Shown piece after piece: positions 24,636 to 32,227 of a DNA stretch of 64,000 bases. The stretch is taken from positions 437,001 to 501,000 of the forward strand of contig NZ_CP032345.1 of assembly GCF_005222205.1 (NCBI RefSeq), given 5' to 3'. The notes beneath the pieces are model-generated. The model did not search any database. It worked only from the letters and a program-made list of their open reading frames with translations, and was not told where the DNA came from. Made by a program: the position numbers and the translations under genes. Source of the stretch: Azospirillum brasilense (lineage in GTDB: Bacteria; Pseudomonadota; Alphaproteobacteria; Azospirillales; Azospirillaceae). Each line of letters begins with the position of its first letter. Position 1 is the stretch's first letter.

Positions 24636-25832
24636 TCACCCCCAGGCCCAGAAGCCGTCGCCCTCGTCCATGTAGAATCGCGCCAGGACCATCTTGTGGA
24701 CCTCCGACGCCCCGTCCACCAGCCGGGCCTGCCGGGCGTAGCGGTACATCCACTCCAGCGCCGTGTCCTTCGAATAGCCCCTGGCCCCGCAGAGCTGGAT
24801 GGCCGTGTCCACCGCCTTGTGCAGCGTGTCGGCGACATGGACCTTGGCCATCGACACCTCCTTGCGGGCGAAGTCGCCGCGGTCGAGCTGCCACGCCGCC
24901 TTCATGACCAGCAGCCGCCCGATCTCGATCTGCATGGCGACGTCGCCCATCATCCACTGCACGCCCTCGTGACCGGCGAGCGTGGTGCCGAAGCTCTCGC
25001 GCTCGCGCACATAGGCGGCGGCGATCTCCATGGCCCGCTTGGACAGGCCGGTCCAGCGCATGCAATGGGTCAGCCGTGCCGGGCCGAGACGGATCTGCGT
25101 GGCCTTCAGCCCGTCGCCGACCGTCATCAGGACATTCTCGTCGGAGACTTCCAGCCCGTCGAAGCGCAGCTCGCAATGGCCGCCATGCTCCTCCGGCCCC
25201 ATGATCGGGATGCGGCGGACGATCTCCCAGCCGGGCTGGTCCTTGTCGAACAGGAAGGCGGTCAGCCCCTTGCGCTTGTCGTCGGAGGTGCGGGCGATCA
25301 GGATGAAATGCTGCGCCTCGCCCGCCCCGGTGATGAACCATTTGTGGCCGGAGATCACCCAGCGGTCGCCCTTGCGCTCCGCCCGGGTCTTCATCATCGA
25401 GGGGTCGGAACCGCCGCCGGGATGCGGCTCGGTCATCGCGAAGGCGGAGCGCACCTTGCCGTCGACGATGGGCTGGAGCCAGCGCTCCTTCTGCGCCTCG
25501 GTCGCCACCTTGTTGAGAAGCTGCATGTTGCCGTCGTCGGGTGCGGCACAATTGAAGCAGACCGGCCCGAAGATGGAGCGGTTCATCTCCTCGTAGGCGG
25601 CGGCCATGCCGACGATGCCCAGCCCCTGCCCGCCGCGATCCTTCGGCATCTGCGGTGCCCACAGCCCCGCGGCCTTCACCTCCCCGCGCAGGCGCTCCAG
25701 CAGGGCGGGCGCGATGTTCTCATGCGCGTCGTAGGAGGCCGGGTCGGCTTCCAGCGGCAGGATGCGCTCCTCCACGAAGGCGCGCACGCGGCGGCGGAAC
25801 TCCTCGATCGGCGGGGGCAGGCTGAAATCCAT
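24636..25832 (-). CDS. Acyl-CoA dehydrogenase family protein (LvaC-like candidate)
   Basis: 398 residues, full ACAD length. Motifs: FAMTEPHPGGGSDPSMMKT (FAD/substrate-contact signature), WVISGHKWFITGAG, RRIPIMGPEEHGGHCEL, RESFGTTLAGHEGVQWMMGD and the C-terminal QLCGARGYSKDTALEWMYR. Sequence character is of the ACAD10/11-LvaC kind, where the enzyme removes phosphate from 4-phosphoacyl-CoA and rehydrates to 3-hydroxyacyl-CoA, though ordinary dehydrogenation cannot be excluded from sequence. Start ATG at 25832 follows a GGAGAGG region and lies 32 bases after the SDR stop. It precedes the kinase by four bases. Confidence 0.88.
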   Translation of the reverse strand: MDFSLPPPIEEFRRRVRAFVEERILPLEADPASYDAHENIAPALLERLRGEVKAAGLWAPQMPKDRGGQGLGIVGMAAAYEEMNRSIFGPVCFNCAAPDDGNMQLLNKVATEAQKERWLQPIVDGKVRSAFAMTEPHPGGGSDPSMMKTRAERKGDRWVISGHKWFITGAGEAQHFILIARTSDDKRKGLTAFLFDKDQPGWEIVRRIPIMGPEEHGGHCELRFDGLEVSDENVLMTVGDGLKATQIRLGPARLTHCMRWTGLSKRAMEIAAAYVRERESFGTTLAGHEGVQWMMGDVAMQIEIGRLLVMKAAWQLDRGDFARKEVSMAKVHVADTLHKAVDTAIQLCGARGYSKDTALEWMYRYARQARLVDGASEVHKMVLARFYMDEGDGFWAWG

Positions 25833-25864
25833 CGGTTCGGGTCCTCTCCGTCGTTTTTTCTTGA

Positions 25865-26626
25865 TTACAGGCTGCTGACCAAGTGACCGCCGTCCACCGG
25901 CACGACCGCCCCGGTCATGTAGGCCGACGCGTCGGAGCAGAGCAGCAGCAGCGGCCCGTCGAGGTCCGCCAGCCGCCCCAGCCGCCGCTGCGGCACCCGC
26001 CGGATCAGCGCCTGCCCGGCGTCGGTCGCCAGGAAATCGCGGTTCAGGTCGGTTTCCATGTAACCAGGGGCCAGCGCGTTGACGCGGATGCCGTAACGCG
26101 CCCATTCCAGGGCCAGCGCCTGGGTCATCTGCACCAGCCCGGCCTTCGACGCCGTGTAGGCCACGACATGGCCGGCCACCCGCAGCCCGAGGATGGAGGC
26201 GATGTTGACGATCGACCCGCCCCGCCCCTGCTCCCTCATCACGCGCGCCGTCTCCTGCGCGGTGAGAAAGGCGCCCTTCAGATTGGTGTCGATGACGCGG
26301 TCCCACTCCTCCTCGGCGTAATCGAGCGCTGGCTTGGCGACGGTGGCCCCGGCGTTGTTGACGAGGATGTCCAGCCCGCCGAGCGCGCCCGCCGCCTCGC
26401 GGACGCCGTTGCGGACGGAGGCGGCGTCGGTGACGTCGAGCGGCACGGCGATGGCCTGCCCGCCCGCCGCTTCGATCTCCGCGACGGCGGCGTCCAGGCT
26501 CTCGCGCCGCCTTGCCGCCAGCGCGACGCGGGCGCCCGCCGCGGCCAGCACGCCCGCGAAGTGACGGCCCAGGCCGGAAGAGGCCCCGGTGACCAGGGCG
26601 GTACGGTTGGTGAGGGTGAGGGTCAT
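25865..26626 (-). CDS. Short-chain dehydrogenase/reductase (LvaD-like candidate)
   Basis: 253 residues, classical SDR. NAD(P)-binding TGASSGLG at 13-20, NNAG at 90-93, catalytic Ser144, Tyr157 and Lys161 (YTASK), and the PGYMETDLN loop after strand six. The AARRRESL segment after strand two suggests NADP(H) preference. In the levulinate-type pathway an SDR (LvaD) interconverts 4-oxo- and 4-hydroxyacyl-CoA; that role is inferred from operon context, and a 3-hydroxyacyl-CoA or FabG-like activity would look similar. Start ATG at 26626. It is separated from the upstream ligase by a palindromic repeat block. Confidence 0.88.
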   Translation of the reverse strand: MTLTLTNRTALVTGASSGLGRHFAGVLAAAGARVALAARRRESLDAAVAEIEAAGGQAIAVPLDVTDAASVRNGVREAAGALGGLDILVNNAGATVAKPALDYAEEEWDRVIDTNLKGAFLTAQETARVMREQGRGGSIVNIASILGLRVAGHVVAYTASKAGLVQMTQALALEWARYGIRVNALAPGYMETDLNRDFLATDAGQALIRRVPQRRLGRLADLDGPLLLLCSDASAYMTGAVVPVDGGHLVSSL

Positions 26627-26666
26627 GGAGGTCCTGAGTCTGTGAAGATGAGGTTCATGCGTCGGG

Positions 26667-26750
26667 CCCCCTCCCTAACCCTCCCCCGCTTCGCAGGGGA
26701 GGGAACAAGCTCCTCCCCCTGCGGAAGCGGGGGGAGGTTTGGGAGGGGGG
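26667..26750. repeat. GC-rich palindromic repeat between ligase and SDR genes
   Basis: An imperfect inverted repeat: ccccctccctaaccctcccc at the left end is mirrored by ggggaggtttgggaggggg at the right, each side also containing a small cccccgcttcgcagggg-type hairpin. It belongs to the dispersed family described for 29371, 35912, 46549 and 56548. It lies inside the presumed operon and could attenuate downstream expression. Confidence 0.65.
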
Positions 26751-26772
26751 CTCCGATGCGACCACTCCCCTC

Positions 26773-28407
26773 TCACAACCCCCTCGCCTGCTCGCGCAGC
26801 ACGAACTTCTGGATCTTCCCAGTCGAGGTTTTCGGAAGGGCCCCGAACACCACCGTCCGGGGCGCCTTGAAATGGGCGAGATGGTCGCGGCACCAGCCGA
26901 TCACCTCGGCCTCGGTCACCCGCCCCTCCGATCCCGGCTTCAGCGTGACGAAAGCGCAGGGAGTCTCGCCCCATTTCGCATCGGGACGGGCGACGACGGC
27001 GGCCTCCATGACGTGGGGGTGTTTGTAGAGAACCTCCTCGACCTCCAGCGAGGCGATGTTCTCGCCGCCGGAGATGATGATGTCCTTGGCGCGGTCCTTG
27101 ATCTCGACGTAGCGGTCGGGGTGCAGCACGGCGAGGTCGCCGGTGTGCAGCCAACCGTCGCGCAGCGCTTCGTCGGTCGCCGCCGGGTTCTTCAGGTAAC
27201 CCTTCATCACCGTGTTGCCGCGCAGCGCCAGTTCGCCCAGCGTCTCGCCGTCGGCGGGCACTTCGCGGCCCGTGTCGGGGTCGAGCACGGTCTGCTCGGA
27301 CATGGTGACGTTGGGCACGCCCTGGCGGGCCATCTTCACCGCCCGTTCCTCCAGCGGCAGCTCCGCCCAGCCCTCCTGCCACGCGCAGCCGGTGGAGGGG
27401 CCGTAGCATTCCGTCATGCCGTAGAGGTGGGTCAGGCGGAAGCCCATCCGCTCCATCCCCGCGATCACCGCGCTGGGCGGCGCCGCCCCGCCGGTCGCCA
27501 CCTGGACCGGCCCGTGGTCGAAGGCGCGCTTCACCGCGTCCGGCGCGTGGATCAGCATGGTCAGCACGACCGGCGCGCCGCAGAGGTGGGTGACCTTCTC
27601 TTCGGCGATCAGACGGAAGATCGCCGCCGGGTCGACGGCGCGCAGGCAGACATGGGTCGCCCCGACCGCCGTCACCGCCCAGGGGTAGGTCCAGCCGTTG
27701 CAGTGGAACATGGGCAGCGTCCACAGATAGACGCTGTCGGGGCGCAGCCCGAAGGTGATGACGTTGCCGAGCGCGTTCAGATGGGCGCCGCGGTGATGGT
27801 ACAGAACGCCCTTGGGGTTGCCGGTGGTGCCGGAGGTGTAGTTGAGCGCGATGGACTCCCACTCGTCCTCGGGCATGCGCCAGGGCGCCTCGGGATCACC
27901 GGTCTTGAGGAAGTCCTCATACTCCAGATCGCCCACCGGGTCGGCGTCCTGCGCCGCCGGATCGTCGATCCACACCACCCGCGGCGGGGCCGCCATGCGC
28001 TCCAGCGCGGCGCGGGCCACCGCGGACAGGCCGCGGTCCACCAGGAACAGGCGGCTTTCCGCGTGCTCCAGGATGAAGGCGACGGCGGGCGCGTCGAGCC
28101 GCGTGTTGATGGCGTTCAGCACCGCCCCGGCGCCGGGAATGCCGAAATGCGCCTCCAGCATCGCCGGGGTGTTGAAGGCCAGGACCGACACCACCTCCCC
28201 CGGCCGGACGCCGGCCCGGCTCACCGCGGAGGCCAGCGCGCGGGCGCGGCGCTCGACCTCCGACCAGCTCCGCCGCAGGGGGCCGTAGACCACGGCGGTC
28301 TTGTCCGGATAGACCATCGCGGAGCGGCGCAGGAAGTCCAGCGGCGTCAGCGGCACATGGTTGGCCGTGCGCCTGGACAGACCTGCGGACGGAGTGGTGG
28401 CGTCCAC
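26773..28407 (-). CDS. Acyl-CoA ligase (AMP-forming; LvaE-like candidate)
   Basis: 544 residues, ANL superfamily. It activates a carboxylic acid to acyl-CoA using ATP. Motifs: ATP-binding YTSGTTGNPKGVLYHHRG, MFHCNGWTYPW, LYGMTECYGPS, TGDLAVLHPDRYVEIKDRAKD and the C-terminal catalytic lysine in PKTSTGKIQKF. The subgroup resembles medium-chain and methylmercaptopropionate ligases, so substrate cannot be assigned by sequence; the operon points to a 4-oxo or 4-hydroxy acid. It starts with GTG at 28407, six bases after GGAG. It is the first gene of the leftward operon and is divergent from the Crp-family regulator. Confidence 0.88.
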   Translation of the reverse strand: MDATTPSAGLSRRTANHVPLTPLDFLRRSAMVYPDKTAVVYGPLRRSWSEVERRARALASAVSRAGVRPGEVVSVLAFNTPAMLEAHFGIPGAGAVLNAINTRLDAPAVAFILEHAESRLFLVDRGLSAVARAALERMAAPPRVVWIDDPAAQDADPVGDLEYEDFLKTGDPEAPWRMPEDEWESIALNYTSGTTGNPKGVLYHHRGAHLNALGNVITFGLRPDSVYLWTLPMFHCNGWTYPWAVTAVGATHVCLRAVDPAAIFRLIAEEKVTHLCGAPVVLTMLIHAPDAVKRAFDHGPVQVATGGAAPPSAVIAGMERMGFRLTHLYGMTECYGPSTGCAWQEGWAELPLEERAVKMARQGVPNVTMSEQTVLDPDTGREVPADGETLGELALRGNTVMKGYLKNPAATDEALRDGWLHTGDLAVLHPDRYVEIKDRAKDIIISGGENIASLEVEEVLYKHPHVMEAAVVARPDAKWGETPCAFVTLKPGSEGRVTEAEVIGWCRDHLAHFKAPRTVVFGALPKTSTGKIQKFVLREQARGL

Positions 28408-28646
28408 GCTCGTCTCCTTCCCTGTTCTGCGGTCCCTGAGTCAGGGCCGGCGCCTCATGCCGGACGCCTTGCTGATGATGGTAGTCACGAACCATTGGGC
28501 AGAACAAGATTCACCTTTGGTCGGTCCTTCCCCCTATGCCCGCAAGAACGTGGCAGGGGCGGGCGAGCGCGTTACCGCCTCTGGCGCCGCGGTTGCGGGC
28601 CGTCCGCCCGCTACACTGTCCGGCATCGAGCCGTATGGGGGCGACC

Positions 28647-29357
28647 ATGACGACGGTGCGGATCGCGTTCGACAAGGAACTGGTGCTGTCCGGGCATTTC
28701 CTGCTGAAGCATCTGGAGAAGCCGGAGTTGCAACGCCTCGCCGCCAGCGCCCGGCTGGCCTATTTCCGGCCCGGCGCGGTCATCTTCCAGAAGGGCGACC
28801 CCGGCGACAGCATGATGGCGGTCATCCGCGGGCGGGTGAAGATCTGCTCCCACTCCACCGACGGCAAGGAGCTGGTGCTGAACATCATCAACAAGGGCGG
28901 CCTGTTCGGCGAGATCGCCCTGCTCGACGGCGAGCCGCGGACCGCCGACGCCGTGGCGCTGGAGGAGACCGACCTGCTGGTGCTCGACCGCTCCAAGTTC
29001 GTGCCGCTGCTCAACGAGCGCCCGGCGGTGGCGCTGCAACTCATCACGGTGCTGTGCAAGCGCCTGCGCCAGACCAGCGAGCATCTGGAGGACACGCTGT
29101 TCCTGGAGGCGTCGTCGCGCTTCGCCCGCGCGCTGATGCGTCTCGCCGACGTGTTCGGCAAGCCGGCGCCGGGCGGGCTGAAGCTGGACATCAAGCTGTC
29201 GCAGCAACAGCTTGGATGCTTGGTTGGCGTCTCGCGGGAAAGCATCAACAAGCTGCTTGGCGAATGGCAGCGCAACGGCGTGATCGCCGTGGAATCCGGG
29301 CGGATCACCCTGCTCGACCGTAACGCGCTGGAGGAGATCGCCGAGGCGAATGGGTAG
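28647..29357 (+). CDS. Crp/Fnr-family transcriptional regulator
   Basis: 236 residues. The N-terminal cyclic-nucleotide-binding fold has the phosphate-cassette pattern GLFGEIALLDGEPRTADAVA with the conserved Glu and Arg of cAMP-binding members, followed by a long dimerisation helix and a winged helix (QQQLGCLVGVSRESINKLLG as recognition region). There is no N-terminal Cys cluster, so it is not an oxygen-sensing FNR. Start ATG at 28647 has GGGGG six bases upstream. It is divergent from the acyl-CoA ligase operon, which it may regulate, and 3 kb from a nucleotide cyclase. The effector is not proven by sequence. Confidence 0.85.
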   Translation: MTTVRIAFDKELVLSGHFLLKHLEKPELQRLAASARLAYFRPGAVIFQKGDPGDSMMAVIRGRVKICSHSTDGKELVLNIINKGGLFGEIALLDGEPRTADAVALEETDLLVLDRSKFVPLLNERPAVALQLITVLCKRLRQTSEHLEDTLFLEASSRFARALMRLADVFGKPAPGGLKLDIKLSQQQLGCLVGVSRESINKLLGEWQRNGVIAVESGRITLLDRNALEEIAEANG

Positions 29358-29370
29358 GGTGTCGCGTGGT

Positions 29371-29472
29371 GCCCCCACCCCGGCCCTCCCCCGCTGCGCA
29401 GGGGAGGGAGATTTTGGCGAGGCGGCGGCAGTCCCCTCCCCTGCGTCAGCGGGGGAGGGTTAAGGTGGGGGC
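29371..29472. repeat. GC-rich palindromic repeat
   Basis: gcccccacccc at the left end and ggtgggggc at the right form the outer stem, with ccctcccccgctgcgcagggg and cccctcccctgcgtcagcgggg as inner hairpins. It is a member of the dispersed family and lies between the convergent crp-type and caspase genes. Confidence 0.65.
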
Positions 29473-29491
29473 CCGACGCAACCACTCCCCC

Positions 29492-32083
29492 TCAATTTAA
29501 CTCCCGCAGCACCCTCATCCCGTTGTTCAGATACCGCACGTCGGGATCGTAGAACAGGCGCGCCGTGTCGGTGATGTCAGCCAAACCGCCCCGCCAGGAC
29601 CCGCCGCGCAACACGCGCTCCCGGCAGTTGGCGGACGTCCAGGCGCTGCCGTCCGTCGGCGCGCCCGCATAGTCCGCGTGCCAGCAGTCGGCGACCCACT
29701 CCGCCACGCCGCCGTTCATGTCGTGCAGCCCGAAGGGATTCGGCTTGTAACTGCCGACCGAGGCCGGGGTCAGCCGTTCCTGCGCGCCGCCGCAGTCCTT
29801 GCAGTTGGCGAGCGTCCCCGTCTGCCCGTCCCACCAGTAGCGGCCGGTCGTGCCGCCGCGCGCCGCGTATTCCCACTCCGCCTCGGACGGCAGGCGGTAG
29901 CGCTGGCCGGTCTTCTGGCTCAACCACTTCGCGTAGGCCTGGGCTTCCAGCCAGGAGATGTTGTGGATCGGGGTGTTGTCGGTGGGCTTGGTCATGCGCG
30001 GCATGCCGCCGGTGCAGCCGCCGCCCTCGACGCAGGCGCGCCACTCGGCCACCGTCACCTCGTAGGCGCCGAGCGCGAAGGGCTTGACGATGGTCACCTT
30101 GTGCACCGGACGCTCCGAGCGGTCGCCCTGGTCGCTGCCCATGCTAAAGCTGCCGGGCGCGATGCGCACCATCACCGGGCAGTCCGGGCAATCCTGGAAG
30201 CTGGCCGACTTGCTGTGGTTGCGCACCGCGCTGTTCCCGTTGCCGCTCGGGGGCGCCGCGGCCACCTGTTCCGGCGCCGGGGCCGGCTGCGGCGGTGCCG
30301 GTGGAGTCGGTGCCGGTGGAGTCGGTGCCGCAGCCTCGACGACCGGAGCGGGGGCCGGGGGCGAAGCCGGAGGAGGAGCCGGTTGGGTCGGTGGCGGCGG
30401 CCGAGCCGACGCGACCTCCGGCGGCTTGGCGGCAGGGGCCAGCGCGCCCAGCTTCTCCCGTGCCGGCTTGGCGTAGGCACCGTTGCCGAACAGCCGCAGG
30501 AAGGCCTCGAAGTCGGCGGGCTCGCGGCTGCCCTTGACCATCTGCCACAGCGATTCCTCCAGCACCGGCGCCGCCGGGGTGGCGCCCGGCGGGGCGATTT
30601 CCAGCGCCACGGTGCCGGTCGCCTTGCCGCCCTTGCCGTCCTCCACCTGATAGGTGAAGGCGCCGGCGGCCCCGGCCCGCTCCTGCTCCGGGTCGAAGGT
30701 CAGCCGGGTCAGCCCCTCGGCCGGCAGGCGGTCGCCGGGACGGACCAGGGTGGCGCCGTCGCGCACCTTGCCGCGGTCGGGCACGGCGGTGACGGTGATG
30801 GTCAGCGGGTCGCCGTCGGGGTCCGCCGGCGGCTCGATGGCCAGGAGGTTCGGCAGGGCGCGGACGGTGCGCGCCCCGGCGACGACCGGCGGGCGGTTGC
30901 TGGGCTTGATGGTGATCGCCACCCCGCCCCGCACCACGCCGCCGCGCCCGTCCATGATCGCGAAGTCCAAGCGCCCGGCGTCCCCCACCATCGTCGCGTC
31001 CGGCTTGAAGCTGGTGGCGGCGAGTTGCTCGACGGTCAGGTAGTCGCCGATCAGCACGGTACGGTCGCCGATGCGCACGCTGCCGCCGCGCGGCAGGCCG
31101 GAGATCTGGGCGAAGAGCTGGTCGTCGTCCGGATCGGTCGGGCGCCCGATGCGCAGCGGCTCGGCGTCGGCGCGGTCGGACAGCTCCAGCGGACGGATCT
31201 CGCCGAGCACCGGCGGGCGGTTGGGCGGGCGCGGGTTGAAGTAGAAGGGTGCAGCCCCCAGCGAGCCGAAGATGTAGGGCTCCTGCCGCCCGTTGGTCGC
31301 CTGCCGCACGGTGTCGCGCACGTTGCGGAAGAACAGGCTCAACTCCAGCCCTGGCGTCTGGAGATGCTGGAGCAGCGCGTCCGTGTAGGGGCTGTGGTCG
31401 CTCTGCCCGTCCTCGGCCAGCTGGTCGGCGCGGGTGGCCATGGCGACCAGCGTGTCGCTCGGCGTATCGTCGACGCGGGCGAAGCCGTAATTGACCTGGA
31501 TGCGGTTCTGCCCGGCCTGCTTCAGCCGGTCCACGAAGGGGTTGTTGCGGCAGGAATCGAGCATCAGGATGCCCAGCTTGCGCGCCTGCGACAGCTCGCC
31601 CAGCATCAGGTTCAGCGGCATCGCCTCGTAGACGAGGTCGCGCTCGCGCTCCAGCCTGGCGTCGGCCGGGACGATGTAGTTGTTGCCGCCCACCTGGATG
31701 CCGTGCCCGGCGTAGAAGATCACCGCCACGTCGGCCTGCGAGGCGCGGATGCCAAAGTCGCGCAACGCCCGCTCGAAGCCGCGGTTGTCCATGTCGAACT
31801 TCTCGTCCACGTCGAACTGCAGCTTGCGCAGGGCCTCGGCGATGGCCTTGGCGTCGTTGACAGGGTTCTGGAGTTCGGGCGCGAACTCGTACTTGCCGAT
31901 GCCGACGACCAGCGCGATGCGCTTCTCCGGTGATTGGGAGGCCTGGGGCGGCGGAGATTGAGGGGGAGCGGATTGGGCTGACGCCCCTGGTGCCCAGCCG
32001 AGAAGGCCCAGCAACAGCAGGACGAAGGCGAGCGACCAGAGGTCCCTGCCCAAACGATGCTGCGTCGAGGGTCCGTCGAACAT
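29492..32083 (-). CDS. Secreted caspase-like protein with C-terminal FGE/SUMF1 domain
   Basis: 863 residues. Signal peptide (LWSLAFVLLLLGLLGWAPGASA), then a peptidase C14 caspase-like domain (about 53-290) with catalytic His127 (FYAGHGIQ) and Cys178 (LMLDSCRNNPF). Next come two cadherin/Big-like segments opening with RPPV (about 310-540), a helical spacer, a Pro/Ala-rich linker with PTPPAP repeats, and a formylglycine-generating-enzyme-like domain (about 640-863: FSMGSDQGDRSERPVHKV, YRLPSEAEWEYAARGG, GLHDMNGGVAEWV, VLRGGSW). Such FGE-fold domains are often non-catalytic. The protein acts outside the cytoplasm; targets are unknown. Start ATG at 32083 has GGAG seven bases upstream. It lies next to the cyclase-DUF4384 pair. 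Confidence 0.85.
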   Translation of the reverse strand: MFDGPSTQHRLGRDLWSLAFVLLLLGLLGWAPGASAQSAPPQSPPPQASQSPEKRIALVVGIGKYEFAPELQNPVNDAKAIAEALRKLQFDVDEKFDMDNRGFERALRDFGIRASQADVAVIFYAGHGIQVGGNNYIVPADARLERERDLVYEAMPLNLMLGELSQARKLGILMLDSCRNNPFVDRLKQAGQNRIQVNYGFARVDDTPSDTLVAMATRADQLAEDGQSDHSPYTDALLQHLQTPGLELSLFFRNVRDTVRQATNGRQEPYIFGSLGAAPFYFNPRPPNRPPVLGEIRPLELSDRADAEPLRIGRPTDPDDDQLFAQISGLPRGGSVRIGDRTVLIGDYLTVEQLAATSFKPDATMVGDAGRLDFAIMDGRGGVVRGGVAITIKPSNRPPVVAGARTVRALPNLLAIEPPADPDGDPLTITVTAVPDRGKVRDGATLVRPGDRLPAEGLTRLTFDPEQERAGAAGAFTYQVEDGKGGKATGTVALEIAPPGATPAAPVLEESLWQMVKGSREPADFEAFLRLFGNGAYAKPAREKLGALAPAAKPPEVASARPPPPTQPAPPPASPPAPAPVVEAAAPTPPAPTPPAPPQPAPAPEQVAAAPPSGNGNSAVRNHSKSASFQDCPDCPVMVRIAPGSFSMGSDQGDRSERPVHKVTIVKPFALGAYEVTVAEWRACVEGGGCTGGMPRMTKPTDNTPIHNISWLEAQAYAKWLSQKTGQRYRLPSEAEWEYAARGGTTGRYWWDGQTGTLANCKDCGGAQERLTPASVGSYKPNPFGLHDMNGGVAEWVADCWHADYAGAPTDGSAWTSANCRERVLRGGSWRGGLADITDTARLFYDPDVRYLNNGMRVLRELN

Positions 32084-32227
32084 CGGCCGGCTCCATGGTG
32101 GGAAGGCGGTTGCGCACCCCATACCCGGCACCCATCGGCATAAAATTGCCGCTCTCCCCAGGTTAATATTTCGATTCCTGCGTACCAAGCGTTCATTCAG
32201 CCTAATCCCGAATACGGAGAAGCCCGG

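Noticed and set aside
28408..28646. FNR or Crp box in the ligase-Crp divergent gap
   Set aside because: No TTGAT-N4-ATCAA or TGTGA-N6-TCACA-like palindrome was found there.
30290..30335. Tandem repeats of ggtgccggtggagtc
   Set aside because: They encode the Pro-Ala-Thr linker (PTPPAP) of the caspase-FGE protein; this is coding low complexity, not a separate repeat element.
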